From a bacterium (GTDB lineage Bacteria > Patescibacteriota > Patescibacteriia > Patescibacteriales > GWE2-39-37), in assembly GCA_021786695.1 (NCBI GenBank), contig JAJYMT010000069.1, positions 1 through 28,392 on the forward strand: DNA of 28,392 bases, in the 5' to 3' direction. Shown piece by piece: positions 6,476-12,393 of the stretch. Positions within the stretch are counted from its first letter, which is position 1; each line of letters opens with the position of its first letter. The notes beneath the pieces are model-generated. The model was not told the DNA's origin. It did no database searches and saw only the letters and a program-made list of their open reading frames with translations. The position numbers and the translations under genes are program-made.

Positions 6476-6730
6476 TTATAACCTGTAGGTTATTCTGCCT
6501 TTAGTCAGATCGTAGGGGCTGATTTCCAGCCGTACCCGGTCGCCCGGCGCCAGGCGGATCTTGTGCATCCTCATCTTGCCCGACAAATGGGCCAATACCT
6601 CGTTGCCGCTGGCGATCAGCACTTTGAAGGCGCCGGCCGGCAGAAGCTCCAAAACCTCTCCCTCCATTTCCAAAAAATTCTTGGAATCGGTGACCGGTTG
6701 ATTTACTTCCCGCTGTTTTCTTCTTCTCAT
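6476..6730 (-). CDS. infA: Translation initiation factor IF-1
   Basis: An 84-residue IF-1. The OB-fold signature is complete: F-L-E-M-E-G-E-V-L-E-L-L-P, F-K-V-L-I-A-S-G-N-E-V-L-A-H-L-S-G-K-M-R-M-H-K-I-R, G-D-R-V and S-P-Y-D-L-T-K-G-R-I-T-Y-R. The protein occupies the ribosomal A site during initiation. It is about 12 residues longer than E. coli IF-1 (72) because of a basic N-terminus (M-R-R-R-K-Q-R-E). I chose the ATG at 6730; an in-frame TTG two codons upstream is less likely. It is the first gene of the operon. A consensus promoter lies at 6808-6836, and a terminator-like hairpin sits directly before the start (6735-6767). No SD is visible. Confidence 0.95.
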   Translation of the reverse strand: MRRRKQREVNQPVTDSKNFLEMEGEVLELLPAGAFKVLIASGNEVLAHLSGKMRMHKIRLAPGDRVRLEISPYDLTKGRITYRL

Positions 6731-6734
6731 TAGC

Positions 6735-6767
6735 AAAATAAAAAAGTTTTACCGGGTGAGCGGTAAA
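6735..6767 (-). terminator. Terminator-like hairpin in the infA leader (possible attenuator)
   Basis: On the minus strand TTTACCG (6761-6767), a 6-nt loop and CGGTAAA (6748-6754) are followed by ACTTTTTTATTTT, ending 5 nt before the infA ATG. It lies between the operon's promoter and its first gene, where a terminator would act as an attenuator for the whole ribosomal operon. The stem is short (7 bp, 3 of them GC), so the strength is uncertain. Confidence 0.5.
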
Positions 6768-6807
6768 CCAGTTTAAGCTAAATTAGTATTACTTAAAGGT
6801 ATGAATA

Positions 6808-6836
6808 ATTATATATTCTAACCGTGCTTCTGTCAA
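6808..6836 (-). promoter_or_regulatory. Perfect consensus promoter of the alpha ribosomal operon
   Basis: Minus strand: TTGACA (6831-6836), exactly 17 bp, TATAAT (6808-6813). Both hexamers and the spacer are textbook sigma70. Transcription would start near 6801, giving a leader of about 70 nt before infA. Confidence 0.92.
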
Positions 6837-6890
6837 GTAGAAAGACCTTTGATTTATTTTTGCTAATTTAAGCCAAATTTAGTAAAAACC

Positions 6891-8789
6891 TTATTCCAGC
6901 ACCGCCTTAATCCTGCGTACGCCGGCGGAAGAACTCTCTTCTTTCACTATCCTGAATCTGCCTAATTCGTTGGTATTTTCCACATGCGGGCCGCCGCAAA
7001 TTTCCTTGCTGAAAAGCCGTCCGTCTTTCTCGATGGTGTAAACCTTCACTTTTTCGCCGTATTTCGATTCGAACACGCCTTCTGCGCCAGCCTGTTTCGC
7101 CGCCTCCAAAGTCATCTCCTCGCAAAGAACCGCCGCTTCCGCCCCGATCGCCTCGTTGACTGATCGTTCGATCAGCGCCAGTTGGTCGGCAGTCATTTTT
7201 TCCGTATGGGAAAAATCGAAGCGCAGCCGCTCGGCCGTGATGTTACTTCCCTTCTGATGGACATGATCGCCGAGCACTTGCCGCAAGGCCGCGAGCATCA
7301 GGTGCGAGGCGGTGTGGAGTTTCTTGGTCGCCTCGCCCGCGTCGGCCAGGCCGCCTTTGAATTTACCGGCTGAGGCGGTGCGGGAAAGTTCCTGGTGTTT
7401 TTGAAGTTCCTCGCTGAATTCGTTTTTAATACGATCGAAATCAACACCAGTTTTAAACTCTATGCCCCTTGTTTTTAGTTCTTCAAGAGACATTTCCAGA
7501 GGAAAGCCATACGTTTGGTAAATATCAAATAACCATTTTCCTGTCGCGAGACCAAGGCCTTTGTATCCACCGATTGCTCCATCACTTTTAATTTCTCCCT
7601 GCAAAATTCTTAGTCCTTTTTCAAGCGTCAGCTTAAATCTATTTTCTTCCGTTTGTAATTCCTTAATGATTTTATCATTGCCTCTATCTAATTCCGTATA
7701 AATATGAGCATACATTTTTATTGTTATTGCGGCGATTTCCGTAGTCCAGTTTTCTTTTTTAATTCCCAACTGCTTGCCATAACGTACCGCGCGGCGGATC
7801 AGCCGGCGCACCACATAGCCCTGGTCGGTGTTCGATGGGCTGACGCCCCGATCGTCGCCGATGATGAAGGTGGCGGCCTTGAGGTGGTCCGCGACGATCC
7901 GCATGGCGCGGCTCGTCTCCTCCGACTCGCCATATGCTTTGCCGGACAATTCTTTCAACTTATCGAAAATCGGGCTGAACAGTTCGGTATCAAAAGCGTT
8001 CTGCTTGCCGGTGAGCACGGTCAGCGTCCGTTCAAGGCCCATGCCGGTATCGACATTCTGCCGCGGCATCTTCTCGAACTTGCCGTCCGCGGTCTTGTTG
8101 AACTCCATAAAAACATCGTTCCAGATCTCCATGATCCGGAAGCCGTCCACCTCTTCCTCGAAGGTGCCGGTGAGCGGTCCGCGCTCCGGCGCTACGTCAT
8201 AAAACATCTCGGTGCAGGGACCGCAGGGGCCGGTAGCTCCGGCCGGCCCCCACCAGTTGTCTTTAGCCGGCAGCGGGAAGATGCGGATATTCTCACTGCC
8301 GCTGATTTTTTCTCCTGGTCCTGAAACTTTTGCCTCGATGCCGGCGGCCTTGAAACATTTTTTCCATTCATCGATCGACTCCTGGTCGATCGGACTTGAA
8401 TCGTTGCCCATAAAAACCGTCGCGTAGAGGCGGCGCGGGTCGAGCGCCAGCCAGTCATGGCCGGTCAAGAATTCCCAGGACCAGGCGATCGCCTCCTTTT
8501 TGAAATAATCGCCCAGAGACCAGTTGCCGAGCATCTCGAAAAAAGTCAGATGGCGGTTGTCGCCCACCTCGTCGATGTCGCCGGTACGGATGCATTTCTG
8601 GCAATTGGCCAGCCGCGCGCCTTCGGGATGCGGTTCGCCCATGATATACGGCACCAGCGGATGCATGCCGGCAGTGGTGAAGAGCACCGTCGGATCGTTT
8701 TCCGGAATCAAAGAAGAACTGGGCAGTATGGCGTGCCCCTTTGATTTGAAAAAATCCAGATATTTTTGTCTAAGTTCACCGCCTGTCAT
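6891..8789 (-). CDS. alaS: Alanyl-tRNA synthetase without C-Ala domain
   Basis: A 632-residue class II AlaRS. The catalytic core is at the N-terminus: G-H-A-I-L-P-S-S-S-L-I-P, D-P-T-V-L-F-T-T-A-G-M-H, the motif 2 region R-H-L-T-F-F-E-M-L-G-N-W-S, and G-P-A-G-A-T-G-P-C-G-P-C-T-E-M. The editing domain keeps its four metal ligands: H492 and H496 (H-T-A-S-H), C598 and H602 (C-G-G-P-H). The protein stops right after S-S-A-G-V-R-R-I-K-A-V, so the ~240-residue C-terminal DHHA1/C-Ala domain of the ~875-residue E. coli enzyme is absent. I chose ATG 8789 because M-T-G-G-E-L-R-Q-K-Y-L-D-F-F is the family N-terminus; an upstream in-frame extension to 8885 runs through the palindrome at 8831-8872. No SD. 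Confidence 0.95.
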   Translation of the reverse strand: MTGGELRQKYLDFFKSKGHAILPSSSLIPENDPTVLFTTAGMHPLVPYIMGEPHPEGARLANCQKCIRTGDIDEVGDNRHLTFFEMLGNWSLGDYFKKEAIAWSWEFLTGHDWLALDPRRLYATVFMGNDSSPIDQESIDEWKKCFKAAGIEAKVSGPGEKISGSENIRIFPLPAKDNWWGPAGATGPCGPCTEMFYDVAPERGPLTGTFEEEVDGFRIMEIWNDVFMEFNKTADGKFEKMPRQNVDTGMGLERTLTVLTGKQNAFDTELFSPIFDKLKELSGKAYGESEETSRAMRIVADHLKAATFIIGDDRGVSPSNTDQGYVVRRLIRRAVRYGKQLGIKKENWTTEIAAITIKMYAHIYTELDRGNDKIIKELQTEENRFKLTLEKGLRILQGEIKSDGAIGGYKGLGLATGKWLFDIYQTYGFPLEMSLEELKTRGIEFKTGVDFDRIKNEFSEELQKHQELSRTASAGKFKGGLADAGEATKKLHTASHLMLAALRQVLGDHVHQKGSNITAERLRFDFSHTEKMTADQLALIERSVNEAIGAEAAVLCEEMTLEAAKQAGAEGVFESKYGEKVKVYTIEKDGRLFSKEICGGPHVENTNELGRFRIVKEESSSAGVRRIKAVLE

Positions 8790-8830
8790 TGTAATTTGAA
8801 ATAGTTTGTGTGAATTCTCAAATTTTCGAT

Positions 8831-8872
8831 TCTCGACACCCGACCTCGATGCATCGAGGTCGGGTGTCGAGA
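8831..8872. promoter_or_regulatory. 42-bp perfect palindrome in the alaS leader
   Basis: Two 21-nt arms meet with no spacer at 8851/8852, giving a fully self-complementary, GC-rich sequence. It begins about 25 nt after the predicted alaS transcription start and ends 41 nt before the ATG. No T-run follows on either strand, so it is not a classical terminator. In RNA it would form a very stable hairpin. In DNA it could be a two-fold symmetric operator. Confidence 0.85.
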
Positions 8873-8903
8873 GCCCAAATATCAAAGTAAATCATATTGG
8901 AAA

Positions 8904-8932
8904 ATTATAAATTATTTAAGCGATTTTGGCAA
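8904..8932 (-). promoter_or_regulatory. Sigma70-type promoter of alaS
   Basis: Minus strand: TTGCCA (8927-8932), 17-bp spacer, TATAAT (8904-8909). The start is predicted near 8897, giving a ~108-nt leader that contains the 42-bp palindrome. Confidence 0.85.
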
Positions 8933-8945
8933 CCTCCAAGAAATG

Positions 8946-8974
8946 AAAAACCCCGCCACACTGGTGCGGCGGGG
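8946..8974 (-). terminator. Rho-independent terminator of the structured RNA locus
   Basis: Minus strand: CCCCGCC-(G)-CAC, 4-nt loop, GTG-GCGGGG followed by TTTTTC. It is strong, and placed immediately before the alaS promoter, so it separates the two transcription units. Confidence 0.9.
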
Positions 8975-9035
8975 TGTCCTGTTGTTTCGCGCGGTTCTTC
9001 GCGATCAGGCGGTCAGGGCATCCGCCGATTCTGTT

Positions 9036-9089
9036 TCATTGCGTCTTGTTCTCCCGCGCTCCGGCGGAGTACTTTAGCCGTTGCACCAT
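9036..9089 (-). CDS. Possible 17-residue peptide ORF in the RNA locus
   Basis: Reads M-V-Q-R-L-K-Y-S-A-G-A-R-E-N-K-T-Q then TGA. It is listed because a very strong SD (AAAGGAGGG, 3 nt of spacing) precedes the ATG. SD and start codon sit inside a small stem-loop formed by GCACC and GGTGC, so access could be controlled. There is no similarity that I recognise. It could equally be a chance ORF in a structured RNA. Confidence 0.3.
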   Translation of the reverse strand: MVQRLKYSAGARENKTQ

Positions 9090-9155
9090 CGTCCCTCCTT
9101 TCGGTGCGATGATCGCCGGCACGGCCGTTGCCGGCCGACGCGCCGCTCGGCAGCT

Positions 9156-9281
9156 TCAGGTCCGCTCGTGCCCCCGTCCCTGGGACTTCTTCCGCCCGTC
9201 GATCTCGACCTTCTTCATCTCGACCTTCTCCGTCCGCCGGGTGTAGGTGTGCGACCTGCACGGTCGACCTCTCGAGGTCAT
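9156..9281 (-). CDS. Possible 41-residue basic peptide ORF in the RNA locus
   Basis: An ATG ORF preceded by a purine-rich GAGAAGGGGG 4 nt upstream. The peptide is strongly basic, with Arg/Lys throughout (starts M-T-S-R-G-R-P-C-R-S-H-T-Y-T-R-R and ends S-Q-G-R-G-H-E-R-T), and could bind RNA. It lies downstream of the three-hairpin block and upstream of the 17-residue ORF, as in a mini-operon. The basic composition may simply reflect high GC content. I recognise no family. Confidence 0.3.
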   Translation of the reverse strand: MTSRGRPCRSHTYTRRTEKVEMKKVEIDGRKKSQGRGHERT

Positions 9282-9643
9282 GGCGCCCCCTTCTCCCGTC
9301 ATCTCGATGACGAGTGCCAGTCAGCGGTTTCGGACCGTCGGGTCCGTCGTACCCCGGGCTTCTGTCGAAGCCGGGAAGTCAAAACGCTACAGCGCCGGAA
9401 TGTGGGATGGTCGCCCCTGTTATCCGGCAAGGATGCGGAGCCGTAGCCCCTAAGATCCCCAAAAGGGCCTTCTTGGTCCGGAGACAGCCGGGTCTGTTTA
9501 CTTCATTCCCCGTTAACCGAAGTGGGTCAACATCATCTGCATAGGCACGTGTCCTTTCCCTGAAGGGTTTGGTCTCGGGTTGACCGAAAGTGCGCTTGAG
9601 AGCATCCCGTATTATTTGCCCCCGGTTGCGGGAAGATGTCTAT

Positions 9644-9672
9644 AGTATAGCATATTACGCCGGAATTTCCAG
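9644..9672 (-). promoter_or_regulatory. Extended -10 promoter of the structured RNA locus
   Basis: Minus strand TGC-TATACT (9644-9652), a TGn-extended -10. The -35 region is weak (TGGAAA at 16 bp), as is usual for extended -10 promoters. The start is predicted near 9637. Confidence 0.65.
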
Positions 9673-9690
9673 CCGGTACGGCCCGGCAGA

Positions 9691-9846
9691 TCAGCGGGGC
9701 AACGACTCGATGGCGGCCGGCTTTGGCAGCGTCTTTCTGATGCCGCATTCGAGTCCGAAGCAGATGGCGCCGCCCACGATAAAAATGAGTATGCCATAGG
9801 TGACGTATTTCGCGATCGGATGCTTCTCCTTCTCTTCCCTATTCAA
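9691..9846 (-). CDS. Small single-pass membrane protein, TTG start
   Basis: A 51-residue protein: a charged N-terminus (M-N-R-E-E-K-E-K-H-P), one hydrophobic helix at about 17-31 (Y-G-I-L-I-F-I-V-G-G-A-I-C-F-G), then a basic/Pro-rich tail. The start is TTG at 9846, supported by AAGGAGG with 5 nt spacing and by the TTGA overlap with the stop of the upstream gene, which implies translational coupling. Because the start is not ATG, gene callers may miss it. Two cysteines (C29, C34) flank the end of the helix. I recognise no family. It is probably a membrane partner of the 152-residue product. Confidence 0.65.
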   Translation of the reverse strand: MNREEKEKHPIAKYVTYGILIFIVGGAICFGLECGIRKTLPKPAAIESLPR

Positions 9847-10301
9847 TGCCGCCTCCTTGATCTCCGCTCGTATTTTCTCCAGACGTTTGCGAGCAGCTCG
9901 TTGTGATCGTACTTTTCCACGAACTGCCGAAATTTCTGGAGGAACTCCGTCGGCCAGGGCTCGCGCCGGTCCCAGCCGTCAATATGCGCAAATCGCACCG
10001 TCTCGACGCGGCCGAACGGATCGTAATCGACAGCGATCCTGATAGACCAGTAGCCGAAGGCGCCGGCCGGCAAAAACCGGATCGTGGGATAGTGGATGGT
10101 GAATTGTTTCTGTTTGTTCGCCCAGTCGATGAACCGGTTGAGCAGCAGTTCGAGCATCAGGTTGAAATATTCGTCGGAAAATTCGATCCGCTTCCTTTTG
10201 CGGCTGAAAAATTCCTTCAGATCGGCGACCGTGTACTCGGCGGCCGGCTGGCTTGCCACCGACAAGCGCTCGCAACTTTGCGCTGATTTCTCTGATTTCA
10301 A
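9843..10301 (-). CDS. Hypothetical cytosolic protein, TTG start
   Basis: A 152-residue soluble protein that I do not recognise. The first ~25 residues look disordered. Residues 26-62 are helical and basic (A-D-L-K-E-F-F-S-R-K-R-K-R-I-E-F), and the middle contains F-T-I-H-Y-P-T-I-R-F-L-P and W-S-I-R-I-A-V-D-Y-D-P-F-G, a probable beta-sheet. Aromatic residues are frequent. The start is TTG at 10301 behind a strong SD (AAGGAGG, 8 nt spacing). It lies 19 nt after mnmA, so it is likely part of the mnmA transcript, and overlaps the next small membrane gene. A link to tRNA thiolation is possible only by position. Confidence 0.7.
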   Translation of the reverse strand: MKSEKSAQSCERLSVASQPAAEYTVADLKEFFSRKRKRIEFSDEYFNLMLELLLNRFIDWANKQKQFTIHYPTIRFLPAGAFGYWSIRIAVDYDPFGRVETVRFAHIDGWDRREPWPTEFLQKFRQFVEKYDHNELLANVWRKYERRSRRRH

Positions 10302-10320
10302 GGAACGTTCCTCCTTATTG

Positions 10321-11412
10321 TTATTTTAACTGCTTGTCGATTATTCCTCCGCCTAAGACCTCATTTCCTTTATAGAATACCACGCTCTGGCCTGCGGTGA
10401 CCGCCCGCTGCGGTTTAGTGAATTTCACCGACAGTCCGCCGGACGGATTTTTCTTTATATCACAAGTGACCGCCGGATGTCTATACCGGATCACCGCCTG
10501 CGCCCGCAGGGGCAGTTTCGGCTCGCCGTTGATCCAGTTCACCTCGCGCGCGACAAGGTCTTTCCGGAAAAGCGCCTTGTCCTCTTTTTCGGAAACCACG
10601 AACAGGGTGTTGGTTTCAAAATCGCATTTCGCCACATAGAACGGCCCGATGCCCCCGATCTCCACGCCTTTTCTTTGGCCGATAGTATAGAGCGGCAATC
10701 CCTGGTGTTTCCCGATTACGCGCCCGTCCATGGTCTTGATCTCGCCCGGGATTAATTTCAGATGCCGTTTCAGAAATTCGTTATGGGTGCGCTCCGGAAT
10801 GAAGCAGATCTCCTGGCTTTCCGGTTTTTCGGCCACCCCTAAACCGGCCTTTCCGGCGATTTCCCTTACCTGCGTTTTCGTAAGGTCGGAGAGCGGAAAG
10901 AGGATTTTTTTCAGATTGTCCTGGTTCAGATTGTACAAAAAATAGGTCTGATCCTTGGCCTTGTCCTTGGGCCGCGTCAATTTGATGGAATCGCCTTGCC
11001 GTTTCATTCCGGCATAATGGCCGGTGGCGATGAAATCGGCGCGCAAGCCGTTGGCCTTCTCGATCAATAGATCGAACTTGATGTATTTGTTGCAATTGAC
11101 GCAAGGATTCGGCGTCTCACCCGCGCCGTAGCCGGCGATGAATTCGTCCACCACCAATTTCTTGAACGGCAGATCGAAGTTGACCGTATAGATCGGGAAG
11201 CCGAGATGCTGCGCCACCCGCCGCGCGTCATTGAATGAGGCGACCGAACAGCATTTATTGGTCACTTCCGATTCGCCCGAAAGCGTCTCGGCCCAAAAAT
11301 GCATGAAGATGCCGAGCACCTCATAGCCCTGTTTTTGGAGTAGATAGGCCGCGACCGAGGAGTCCACCCCGCCCGACATCGCGACGATTACTTTTGGTTT
11401 TTTGACCGCCAT
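10321..11412 (-). CDS. mnmA: tRNA 2-thiouridylase MnmA
   Basis: A 363-residue enzyme that makes 2-thiouridine at the wobble position (U34) of tRNAs for Lys, Glu and Gln, using ATP and a sulfur relay. The N-terminal PP-loop S-G-G-V-D-S-S (13-19) binds ATP. The two catalytic cysteines are present: C107 in N-P-C-V-N-C-N-K-Y-I-K-F and C203 in S-Q-E-I-C-F-I-P. The T-G-H-Y-A motif and the C-terminal beta-barrel, with Y-T-I-G-Q-R-K-G, are normal, and the length is close to E. coli (368). The -10 hexamer of the apparent promoter ends 6 nt before the ATG, so the mRNA may be leaderless. Two small genes follow in the same direction. Confidence 0.96.
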   Translation of the reverse strand: MAVKKPKVIVAMSGGVDSSVAAYLLQKQGYEVLGIFMHFWAETLSGESEVTNKCCSVASFNDARRVAQHLGFPIYTVNFDLPFKKLVVDEFIAGYGAGETPNPCVNCNKYIKFDLLIEKANGLRADFIATGHYAGMKRQGDSIKLTRPKDKAKDQTYFLYNLNQDNLKKILFPLSDLTKTQVREIAGKAGLGVAEKPESQEICFIPERTHNEFLKRHLKLIPGEIKTMDGRVIGKHQGLPLYTIGQRKGVEIGGIGPFYVAKCDFETNTLFVVSEKEDKALFRKDLVAREVNWINGEPKLPLRAQAVIRYRHPAVTCDIKKNPSGGLSVKFTKPQRAVTAGQSVVFYKGNEVLGGGIIDKQLK

Positions 11413-11418
11413 TTTTAA

Positions 11419-11447
11419 ATCCTAGCAAAAACTGCCGGATCATTCAA
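11419..11447 (-). promoter_or_regulatory. Promoter of mnmA, predicting a leaderless mRNA
   Basis: Minus strand: TTGAAT (11442-11447), 17 bp, TAGGAT (11419-11424) preceded by TGC (extended -10). Only TTAAAA separates the -10 from the ATG, so transcription would start at or within 2 nt of the A of the start codon. It overlaps the terminator of the upstream operon. Confidence 0.6.
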
Positions 11448-11459
11448 TCCGGCAGTTTT
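11427..11459 (-). terminator. Rho-independent terminator of the SipW/TasA surface operon
   Basis: Minus strand: AAAACTGCCGGAT, 6-nt loop, ATCCGGCAGTTTTT. A long stem with a T-tail, 12 nt after the stop codon of the last operon gene. Confidence 0.9.
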
Positions 11460-11471
11460 GATCGATTGTGC

Positions 11472-12389
11472 CTATTTGATGATCTTATATTGTTCGATGA
11501 CCGCCCATCCTACGTCATAGATTTTTTTATTCCTGTATTTCCGCAGTTCTTTCAGGGTTTTTATCAGTTTCAATTTACCGCCCGTGACCAGGTAGATTTT
11601 TTTATTGGGCGCGCGCAACAAACTGCCGTTCGGATAGCGCTTGACGCCCAACACCTGTTCCTTCGCGCAGTTTCTTTTGAACGATCGGACTTGTTTGTCG
11701 GTAAAACGGCAAAGGGCGGGCGAACTGTAGGTCTTGGAACAATATTGAAGCCCGTCGACGCAGGCCGTCTGCCAAACTTGGCAGTAGGCGGTTTCACAGT
11801 CGCTTGGAACGGATGACGGCTGGGCATTGTCGGAAAGGAAGGCCGAGGGGCCGAAGGCCAGTCCCGAATTCGAGCCGCCGCCCGCGAACCCGTTTGCCGC
11901 CAGTCCGGCGGGCGCCTGCCCGTCGGTGAATCCGACCAAAAGATCGAAAGTCAACGACTTGCTCATATAAACGGCGCCGGCCTGCGCTTTGAAAACGACG
12001 TAGAAATCGTATTGGACGGTCTCGCCGGGATTGATCGAGGACAAGACCACCTCGCCGGCGTTAAGAAAATCCGCCAGGGTCTTGCTGTAGACCACCACCC
12101 CGCTCTTTTGAATGACGAAATACATCTGGCCGCCCAGGGTCTCGGGATCGGAAAAATTACTTACTTTGGCCGCCGCGGTGCGTACGCTTTGCGTTGAGTT
12201 TCTGACCCTCACCCAGCGGGCGATCGACTGCCCCGGAAGAAAATTCACTTCCTTGAACAAAGGACTGCTCTCAAAAATGATATTCGGATCGATGGCGCCG
12301 GCCTGCGGATCGTTGCCGAACACAATGAGCGCCGCTAAAAAAGCGCCCAGGATCAATATCGATTTTTTTGCTTTGGATCTGGTATGCAT
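11472..12389 (-). CDS. Secreted cysteine-rich surface protein, last gene of the SipW operon
   Basis: A 305-residue exported protein. The signal peptide is at 1-32 (basic M-H-T-R-S-K-A-K-K-S, a hydrophobic core, and a probable cleavage after A-G-A before I-D-P-N). Residues ~33-155 look like an immunoglobulin-like beta-sandwich (L-P-G-Q-S-I-A-R-W-V-R-V-R-N, S-I-N-P-G-E-T-V-Q-Y-D-F-Y-V-V-F), comparable with the layout of TasA-type domains. A Gly/Ser linker follows, then a segment with eight closely spaced cysteines (about 195-245). The C-terminal ~60 residues (G-S-L-L-R-A-P-N-K-K-I-Y-L-V-T-G-G-K-L-K) resemble a short repeat seen in surface proteins of Patescibacteria. I chose ATG 12389, 4 nt after the previous stop; an upstream extension to 12431 would overlap that gene. 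Confidence 0.75.
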   Translation of the reverse strand: MHTRSKAKKSILILGAFLAALIVFGNDPQAGAIDPNIIFESSPLFKEVNFLPGQSIARWVRVRNSTQSVRTAAAKVSNFSDPETLGGQMYFVIQKSGVVVYSKTLADFLNAGEVVLSSINPGETVQYDFYVVFKAQAGAVYMSKSLTFDLLVGFTDGQAPAGLAANGFAGGGSNSGLAFGPSAFLSDNAQPSSVPSDCETAYCQVWQTACVDGLQYCSKTYSSPALCRFTDKQVRSFKRNCAKEQVLGVKRYPNGSLLRAPNKKIYLVTGGKLKLIKTLKELRKYRNKKIYDVGWAVIEQYKIIK

Positions 12390-12393
12390 ATTT

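Larger units (their letters stand above)
8946..9637 (-). ncRNA. Candidate structured RNA of about 690 nt (class unknown)
   Basis: This long stretch has no convincing protein gene yet is bounded by an extended -10 promoter (9644-9652) and a strong terminator (8946-8974) on the same strand. It is GC-rich and full of perfect local hairpins. Read on the minus strand these include CCCGGCTTC-gaca-GAAGCCCGGG (about 9358-9381), CGGACC-cgac-GGTCCG (about 9329-9344) and CGTCAT-cgag-ATGACG (about 9299-9314). A long-range GGTCAAC/GTTGACC pair closes around 9525-9590. I tested it by eye against RNase P RNA, tmRNA, SRP RNA, 6S RNA and group I/II intron core motifs and found none. The 3' half contains two tiny ORFs with SD-like sequences, so a structured leader of a small-peptide operon is an alternative to a pure ncRNA. 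Confidence 0.55.

Noticed and set aside
9081..9546. Overlapping plus-strand ORFs of 68-121 codons in the RNA locus
   Set aside because: No SD or promoter on the plus strand, Arg/Pro/Ser-rich composition, and the region's promoter and terminator are both on the minus strand.
9513..9605. A 30-codon ORF at the 5' end of the RNA locus
   Set aside because: No usable SD (ACGGG touches the ATG), and it lies within the long-range GGTCAAC/GTTGACC helix. Not separable from chance.
8946..9637. Identification of the RNA locus as RNase P RNA, tmRNA, SRP RNA or 6S RNA
   Set aside because: I could not find the GAGGAAAGTCC / ACAGAAA cores, the tRNA-like ends with TTCGA-CCA, or the GGTCAGG-CCGGAAGGAAGCAGC loop on either strand.
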